Part shown: in pieces, positions 29,101 through 38,100 of the stretch
How positions within the stretch are numbered: position 1 is the stretch's first letter
Layout: the number at the start of each line of letters is the position of its first letter
Source: Baylisascaris procyonis
Lineage: Eukaryota > Nematoda > Chromadorea > Rhabditida > Ascarididae
Direction: 5' to 3'
NCBI GenBank assembly: GCA_037389465.1
Contig: JAZARR010000250.1
Coordinates: forward strand, 2,542,001-2,606,000
DNA length: 64,000 nucleotides
Notes under the pieces: model-generated
Seen by the model: only the letters and a program-made list of their open reading frames with translations
Database searches by the model: none
Told to the model about the DNA's origin: nothing
Position numbers and translations under genes: made by a program

Positions 29101-32100
29101 AATATGTGGATGAAAAACTGCTGAAACTGAATTTACAGCAACGCTGTGAAAATTTTTTTTCCACCTTTGCTTATCCAGTCATGAGGAAAGGCAAAAGAAA
29201 AATGTGTTTATTTCCTTTTCGAGTTGCAATAGTCTTCTTTTTTTTCTATGAGATAAAAAGTCAGTATCGACATGCTGCAAACCAATTATGCCTCTAATCT
29301 AGGGTAGGATTTACTCCAAACCAAACATATTTAATACACTTCAAGTCAAATCTGCTAAGCGCTGAAGCTGCAGCCGTTTTATTGCATATCTATTCTGATC
29401 GTCTCGAAACGCTTAAGGTACGTTTCGAAAAAATTTCCACATTTCCTTCCACACAGCAATCGTCATTGCAGGCTTGACGAGAAATGAATAACAAATGCAA
29501 TCAACATCATTTCTTTTCCCCGCTGCAACAACTTTTCTTGACCTCAGATCTCTGGAGAGGAGATCAAATTCCTTTTGGCAATGAAGCAAAATCTTAAGCG
29601 AATGAAGCAAAATCCTCGCCGATGGAACGTTTGGATGTTCGTTGGTGGCTTGCTCGAGCGAGCTGTGCTAGTCGAACGTTCGTTTGGCAATTTGCGCTGC
29701 GACTGCGTTGCGGATACTGTAGTCAACGGGGCAGACAACAAAATGATGAATCAGGTGGTGGGCACGTCGCCCGCCTGATGTAAGAAACGATTATGAATTA
29801 CGAACAGCACAAATCACTCCCTCTCATAATGGGACCAGAGAGATGGCTAAAAGGGGAGACAAGGAGAGAACATAAACGATGAGGCAGATAGCTGCTATCG
29901 TTTGCATCCAGAATCTGGCAGCTCGTCGGCTGCGTGCTGCAGTGACGTTAATAGTGCATCAACAGTACAAGTGCTTCCTGTGTTACCTTTCTGCTACATA
30001 GCTCTTCTTTGCCTCCACCTTCCTTCTACATCCACCCCTTTGACGAACGTTTCTGCATTCGAAGAATAGTTCGGCATTTGATTTACATAAGGATTGGACG
30101 TCTCATGCAGCTTAGACTAGCCATGAAGAAAATTTTTTTCCAACCCTCTTCAGCTAATTGATCTGTGGTGAAATTTTCGGCCGCTTTTGGAGGTTTCTAT
30201 TGATTATGATGCATCTGAACAATTACTTTATTCAGATGTTATGCGTGAAGACTGTTGTAAGCCAAAATGCGATCACTTTTGCGCTGTCCTCGACGGATAA
30301 ATTTTTAAAAATTATCGCGCTGCAAGTTTACAAGATTTGCGTTTTTTTGTTGCGAAAATATCATCTAAAAATTAGCAAAACATTAAAAAAGATTTAAAAG
30401 CTCATTTGATACTAATAAGCGTTGAGGTTTTCATCTCGCAATATATTATCATGCACATTAATATTATGCAGCGTTTGTTCTCCTTTCACTAAACTGATAT
30501 TCATCATACTCCCAAAATCAGGTCTCAAACTTTGGATGTACATATAAAACTTGATCACATGATATTCATGGAATAGTCACATGATTTTCGCCATTTTTGA
30601 TTTGCTTTCATCCATCGAAGCACTTGAATTTTACATATTTCATTCAATAGCCTCAAATCACTAGAAGCTTTAAAAATTTTTTTAATCGCTTAGCATACCT
30701 CCAGCTTATTGCATATTGCATAAATCTATTGAATGTCTTAACTGTATGAAATATCAGCGATATTCTATTCTCTTAATACCAAAGAGCAGCGATGGTCATG
30801 AAATTTATGCTCATTTGTTTTACCAACAAAGTGATAAAATCATCACTCCTTTCATCAGATTTAATAATGGCTAGATTTGTTCATCGATTTATGCAATAAC
30901 GGCAAACTCAAACTTTCCAAATCTCATTCTCAGAGGTATTATACCTATAAAATCTGGCCTCGTTCTGCCGGCGAAAGGTTCTCATCTAAAGAAGAAATTT
31001 CGACAGGTAACGCTGAAAACTTTTCCTTGCAACAAAAATTCGTAAAATCTTATCCACTGAATGTGAAAAGAAATGTATGCAGATATTTTGATAAAGAAAC
31101 ATTGGTTTATTTGACAACAAATACTTTTTAAACCTCAAAAGGTGAATATTCTTTTTGCTGCAATTATGTTCGAGCTCGGTTGTAGAGGACAACTATTTCA
31201 GGTTCGATTTTCCTCGCGCGTCTTTCGGAGGTCAACCACCCGAGCTTATGCCTCCTCCTTTCTCGGCTCAAAATTTCCCGGCGCCTTCATTCATCGAAGC
31301 TCCACATTCCCATCCACCTCCCGCTCATCAGAACACGGGTACGGCATAAAGCATTTTCACTGCCATAACTGTCCTTGATAGAAACAACCAGAGTTTGCAC
31401 TTTTTCATGCTTCCGGATATTTTTTTGTGATATCTCATTTGCATATTCATGTATCCAATATGCCTATTCGATTTTCTCCATTCTCCTTACAAAATTTGAT
31501 TCACATGAAACCGCATGACGCAGACCGATTTCGATCAAACGTGTTGCATTTGAGACTGCAGCCATGGAAAAGTGAATGTTCGTTAACTGCGCAATATGAG
31601 GTAGGTGCTAAATTCTTTAGAGATCAGATTTTCGACGCCTCTCTCACGTCAAATTTTGCTCTTATTCAAAAAAAAAAAAAAGAAGAGAAAAGTGTTTGTT
31701 GTGAAGAGGCCTGAGGCAAACTATGATTAAGAAATGCTTTCGTCAAATGCAATAGAAGGATATAAATAATCTAACAATCAACTGCTGAGGTAAGCGGCAT
31801 GTGAAAATTAATTCGTACGCGAATTTTGGGAAATCGCATTCGAAAATCCCTCGCGTTGTATAAATCATCCATCGCCTATCACAGTTTACATACGTCATTA
31901 AACTTCTGCTCGCGTTATCTTTTCATCCACTTTCTCTATCGTATTTTCTCTTGCAAGCATATATGTTTCAACATATGTGCTCATTACGCCATCAAAGAGT
32001 TTTTAACTATAAGAGTTAAGACTAAGTATCTCTCAATCGTGTGAAAATTCCCGAATGCGAATACACGTTTTTCGATTCTCCTCTCGCAGAAATACGATGC

Positions 32101-35100
32101 GATTTTCATAAAAAAATAATACAAAAGGATTGAAACTTTTTGATTATCGATTATCTGCCTATATTTTCGGACTATAATTTCATTTCGGATGTAATATTTT
32201 TCAAAAAAAAACTTCAGTTAGGCGCACAATCATTTAACGACCATTAGCATAATCGATTTTCTTTGAAGTTATTATTTGTGTGCATTTGTTATATTTATGC
32301 AAAACTCGATTCAAAGCGTATCGTAAAGTAGATTTCTGCGAGAGAGAAAATCATCATATGCAATGCGATCAACATTTATGATTGATTACACATATGACGA
32401 ACGACGAAGCGAGTTACCTCTGTGCTTCTAATGCGTTTTTTTTTTGTTCAAACACACAACAATGGCACGTTGCTAACACAGTGCTTCCTGCGCGTTCCTC
32501 TTGCCAATTGGGTAATACTTCATTTCACATCCTCCTTTCAATCACCTTATTTTTTGTGGTAACACTCATCTTGCGTAGCTTATAAATCTGGGGCACTTTT
32601 TCATTTATAGTCACCAGCTGTCAGGCTTTATGCTCTAAGGAGTTAGCGGTTCTTCACCCAAGTTCCTCTGCAGGGGTTCTTCCTCCACACATTTTTTTTG
32701 GAAATACAAAGCTTCCAAATGTAGCCTCTTCCTTCCTTATTCAAAATTTTATCTATCCTCAAAATTTATCCTCTACAGCACTCTTGTTTACCCTTCATAT
32801 AATTAGATTTTATTGCTCCGCATCCGGTTTTTCATTTTTCTCCGTCTTTTGAAACGGTATAATTTATACACCAACATAAAATGTCAGCCGTCGAAACTCG
32901 GGAGGGAGTTTGGGAGAGAACAAGAAAACGGAACACATGAATAGCAATACTACGCAAGATGTGGATTTGAAATCCAAATTCAAGCGATCTCAAGTGAGAA
33001 TTCACACAAAATTCCCCTCCACATGTAAACTATTGTATCTTCCATTTTTAGGAGGCTCCATTAATGAATCCTATGTGAGAAAATTCGAAAAATTCTTAAT
33101 CTGAAAACTTCTTCTTTCGTTCGAAATCAATTGTTTTCATATTTTCTATTTTATTTTCTTTCACTTCTTCCCTTCGTTTCATTTCTTTCATAAAGTTTTA
33201 ATTATTTTTTCTCTCTCAAAATTCGCCAACTCTCTCTTATTTGACTAAACTCTCAACATATTTATTGTAAGCGTTAAATTGCATTTAAACCTTACATATA
33301 AGTCTATTTATTCAATGCATTATTAGTAATATTGAAGGAATTCTTACACTAAGCTATATATTTTCACCGATGCTTCGTATACATTGTATCAATGAGCCAA
33401 GCACATGGTGCAAACAGTTCTCTTTGAATGGTGGTTGAAACATCTAAGTGCAATTCATAGTCGAAAACAAAGGAAGCGTTTTTTTTCCGATTATTTTAAA
33501 CATTTTCTCTTATTTTAACAATTTTCGTTCACTTTATTCCTCAGCAATGCTCGCTTTTTTAGCAATTAGGTTGATCATGAAACGTTATTTACATATTTGT
33601 TGACAATCTCTTCTATGGGAAACTGAATTTCCTTTGAGCTTAGATGAGCGTAATTATCAGCTTGTCGTTTTCGATTCTCTCTGAAGATATACGTCAAATG
33701 TTTAAGCAATATTCAGTGCTGATTGAGATGACGAAATATGGCTACCCATCGAATACATTTCTATTAATGTGCTTGCTTATCGCATCAAACGCGCTTACAA
33801 CCCCTGTCTGTTACTTATTAGAAGTTAGAATTTATCAGTTGTCATTACCACGTGAATTGATCATTTCTTGGTTTTTCTTCCACCCTCATATACCGTCTTC
33901 GAGCGAATCATCGGTTGACCACGCTGTCTAAAACAAATATTGGAGCAGTCTAGGCGCAATTAATATTCACCGAATAATTTCCAACCACAATTGGGCTTTA
34001 AAGTGGTTAGCTACCATAAACTTCAGGTCATGCGGCGCCTCCATTCCAATTCCCGTATGGTGCCTTGACTCCGGGAGTTGTATCGGAGAGCAGGAGGGGA
34101 AGCCAAGGAACGTTAAGGTGAGGGACTCAATTTTTTAAAGCTATTCACCTTAGGCCTGCTCTTCTCCGGTATTTTTTTGGCTTAAAAAGCATAATTAAAA
34201 GCATTCTAACGTTTTTCGCCTCAGTCATACTTACACGCTGCCGATTAAAACTGCACTAGTGCAGCGTTGCAATTCCCAAGAAATCAAATAAATGAGTTTT
34301 TTGGAAGAATTTATTTCGCGGTTGGAGTGCTTTCTTGGATTTATTCATTTTTTTGACGTCATAGTTTTTTGAGACACGATTTTATCTTTTTCTTCAAAAG
34401 AAGTTCAGTTCGTTAGTGGTATGTGCAGTGACTACTCCTTACTTCACGGTATATTTTCGTTGAACTTTTCCATAAAAACTGAGAATAGCTTTAATTAATC
34501 ATACCTGTGTGCGAAATTTGTAAAAAAAAAACTTCTAATGGTGTCGTTTCCAACGATTCATGCTTAAGCTCTGGCTCGACTGGTAGCGTGGCTGGAACAC
34601 CTTCACCTCTGAATCAGCCGACATCGCCGCCATTCGGTGCTTCAGCTAACCTCGTACGATTCAGGTACGTATTTCTATGCTAACTTTGTATTCCATTGCG
34701 ATCTTCAAACAACATCTTTGTTTCATCAAGGCTCATTTTCACGCATAACTAGATTTTTATTAAACGTTACTGTGATTGCGTGAACTCGTCGGTTGCTTTT
34801 CTCGAAAAAAACCGATGCACATTAACAATTTTCTGTCCAATGCGTAATTTTTTCTAAATGCCTTTAAGGGCGCAGAAGTGCCCATTCATATCGAAATTTC
34901 TTCCGAGTGTACGGAGATGCTTTAAGAAGCACAAATTCTTTAGCGTTTTCAACGATCCGGTCGGTGGTAGCTCATCAGGGCTACAAGCAGCAGCAGCATC
35001 ATCCGAAACACTTGGTGAAGAGAAGCTTTGTGCCGTCTGTTCCGACCGAGCTGTGTGTCAGCACTATGGTGCCAGAACATGTGAAGGTTGCAAAGGATTT

Positions 35101-38100
35101 TTTAAGGTAACTGTCTTCATCTTTTCGCAACGAAATGAAGAAACATTAGGCACTTGATTGATGAATGCTTCAGTCATCATGCATTTGGCTAATAAACACG
35201 ATGACCAATATGTATGAGTAGATCATGTAAACAATTCTATTCCCATTCACAAATACAAGCTGCTTATTAGGAATATATACTAAAATCTCATCCAATTTCA
35301 TGATCTCGGTTGTGCAACAAATGAGAGAAAATTTCGCAAACGAAATGATCTCTATTTTTTGCATATGCAATTCGGAGAACACATCAGCCTGCTTCATTGA
35401 AAGCTGATGTGCTTTCTGGTTGCGTGTATTCGTTGCCAGAATATTTGATTGTTGCTTAACGTTATTCTTGGTCATCAACCGTATGAATGATATTTGCCTT
35501 CAAACAAATCCAAAAAAGAGTAATTCTTCTCCTAAATTTGTTAGTATTTTTTCATCGTTTCATCCAAGTATCGTATCGCCTTAGTCAATTCAATTCATTT
35601 TTTTTGGCCCTAAAAGTTCAGCATAATTGCTCATGTAAATTGTTGGTGTTATTCGACGAAAATAAATGTTTCGATGTTACTCATTCTAAAATAATAAATC
35701 ACTCAACAAATTACAATATTTCAGAGAACTGTACAAAAGAAAGCGCAATATGTGTGCACCGGAAACAAAAATTGCACAATCGACAAACGGTTTCGTAGCA
35801 GATGCCAATATTGCCGATTCCAAAAGTGTATCGCCGTCGGTATGGTTAAGGAAGGTAATCTTCTCCAGCCTCCTTCTGAATCGCTATTTTTTTTTTTTTG
35901 TTCGAAAGGAACAAACCTATCAAGAAATGCCCTCGTTATTTTATGTGCCTATATTCCATCGTGTACTTAGTTGGGAACTGCACCGAAGCATCAAAAATAT
36001 CGGTGGTCACATGAAGTAATTTGATCGAGAATATAGCTTGTCTTCTGATAGCCCTAAGAAACACAATGCTGCTTATATAATAGAAGCGTGTTGAATTCGA
36101 TAATGTGAAAAGTCGTATTGATTTTTCACTTTCTAAATAAACTTCAGTTATAATTAAGGCATGAAATATAATTCAACTAAGAGTTGAAGTATTGAACATG
36201 AGATTAGAGCTTATGAAATATTGCCTGAAAAACCTCAATGGAGTTATCTAAAAATTAACTGAAATGCTTTATAGCAAATGTGATTATTAGGAATAAGAAA
36301 GTGGTTTTTTTTTTTTCATCATTTAACAACGCTTTGGAACGTTACACTTCAGTGGTGAGGTACGGTAGCCTCTCGGGTCGGCGAGGCCGTTTACCATCGA
36401 AAACGAAACTGGTTCATTCAGACGATCCACCAAGTCCACCACTGCCGCTGCTAACACTTATAAATAAAGCATACAACGATTCTAAAGCAACATCCGAGAC
36501 TTACACTTCATTTGTAAGTTACTGCTAAATCTATCTGTTTGTACTATTTTCTGGTATATCTTCCTCATCTCGGGCGTTTGAAAAAAAGAGACTGTATCAC
36601 TGCATCTGCTTTCTTTTTTTGTTGTAAATTACAACGCCATACTACGTACAGTCAGAAATTGAAAATGATGGAGTAACAAAGAATAAATTCTCTTCTATAA
36701 TCGAAAACGATCATTACAACTATACCAAAATTACTTCCTTTCTTTACATTCTTCTTTCCTTTCCTTTTTTTGGTAACTTGCCTTATTCTTATATGTTGCA
36801 CCTTAATACATATTCTGGACTTCCTTAATATTTCTAACGATTTTTAACGCTACTATATCGAATCAATAGGCTGATTTCTGTTGTTTTCTTCAACGAAATG
36901 CTTGAGTGTGTAGTTCTGTGCATGAGCTTTCATCGGGGTAACTATTTGATTATTGTTTGATTTTTATTCATAAATTTTCAGTCATTATTCTTGCAGAATG
37001 GAACAGTAGAACAATTATTATTGGCATTAGATGAAGAATTCGGCTCCCTAATGCAATTCGTCGAGAAAATTCCCGGTTCATCGGAAATCTCACAATCCGA
37101 TACTATTGCACTCATCGAGCAAAATTTCTTCGCTCTCGTTGCACTCAAACTTTGCAATCGGTAAAAATCCTTTATTACACTTTGCAATAAAAGGGATGTT
37201 ATTTGTGCAAATGACACTCAATTATTTTTTTCCTAGCCTCAATAAATAGCGTGGCATTTATGCCTTTAACTTACTACATTAGGCTCTTCGTTCACATTTA
37301 TATTCTAAGCACGTTAGAAACATGAGAAAGTCGTAAGGTGGTTGCAGTAAGCTTGGTCAGTAATTAGAAATGTTTCCGTTGCATTAATAAATTCTTGGAT
37401 GAGGTACATTCGACGATATTTATTGCTTTTCTAGACATTTACTCGTTACTGAAAACATCCCCGGAAGTCAACATTTTTTTTAAAAGATGCATGTTGTTGA
37501 TGAATGCGTTCATTTGGGGCCTGAATATGAGCTTATTAGTATAAATTCTCGTTTGAATAAACAATTTCAGATGGACTGAGGGCAGTGGTCTACAATTGGA
37601 TCGATTTGAAGTTGATGTCTCGATTGTTCCATCTCCATTCAAAGTACTCTTTGCTGAAATCCATGAAGATGCATTTCGTTTCAATCGTATAATACAATGG
37701 GATGCCTCATCATTTGCAGCATTACTCGCTCTTCAATTCCTTAATCGAGCTGGTAATTGTTATCTATTGGCATATTTTAATACCTACGAAACCGCACAAA
37801 GGTCGATGAGACCATACTTGATTGTTAGGGATTATGTAATGTTTGCAGCAACTTTATTGAAATCACTTTCAGAAATATTTCGTCTGAATGAAATCGAAAG
37901 AAAAGGAAGCTAGCTATTTGTTTCTATTCATATATCACTTCTAAATGCTTATATTATAGCATTACATTGTTGATGCTTGGAGTTTTCGATAATGTATTCC
38001 GTTTAGCTGCATTGATTGAGTACCTTAACTATCTATTAAAAATGTTTTGTCCTCTTCCGTTCCCGTTTGACCTCTTCGAGCACTAACCTTTTCCCTACGT

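Noticed and set aside
34858..34943. 5' extension of the DBD exon frame ([13 protein letters not shown]...)
   Set aside because: The residues look non-coding, and TTCTTTAG at 34943 is a better acceptor with the required phase.
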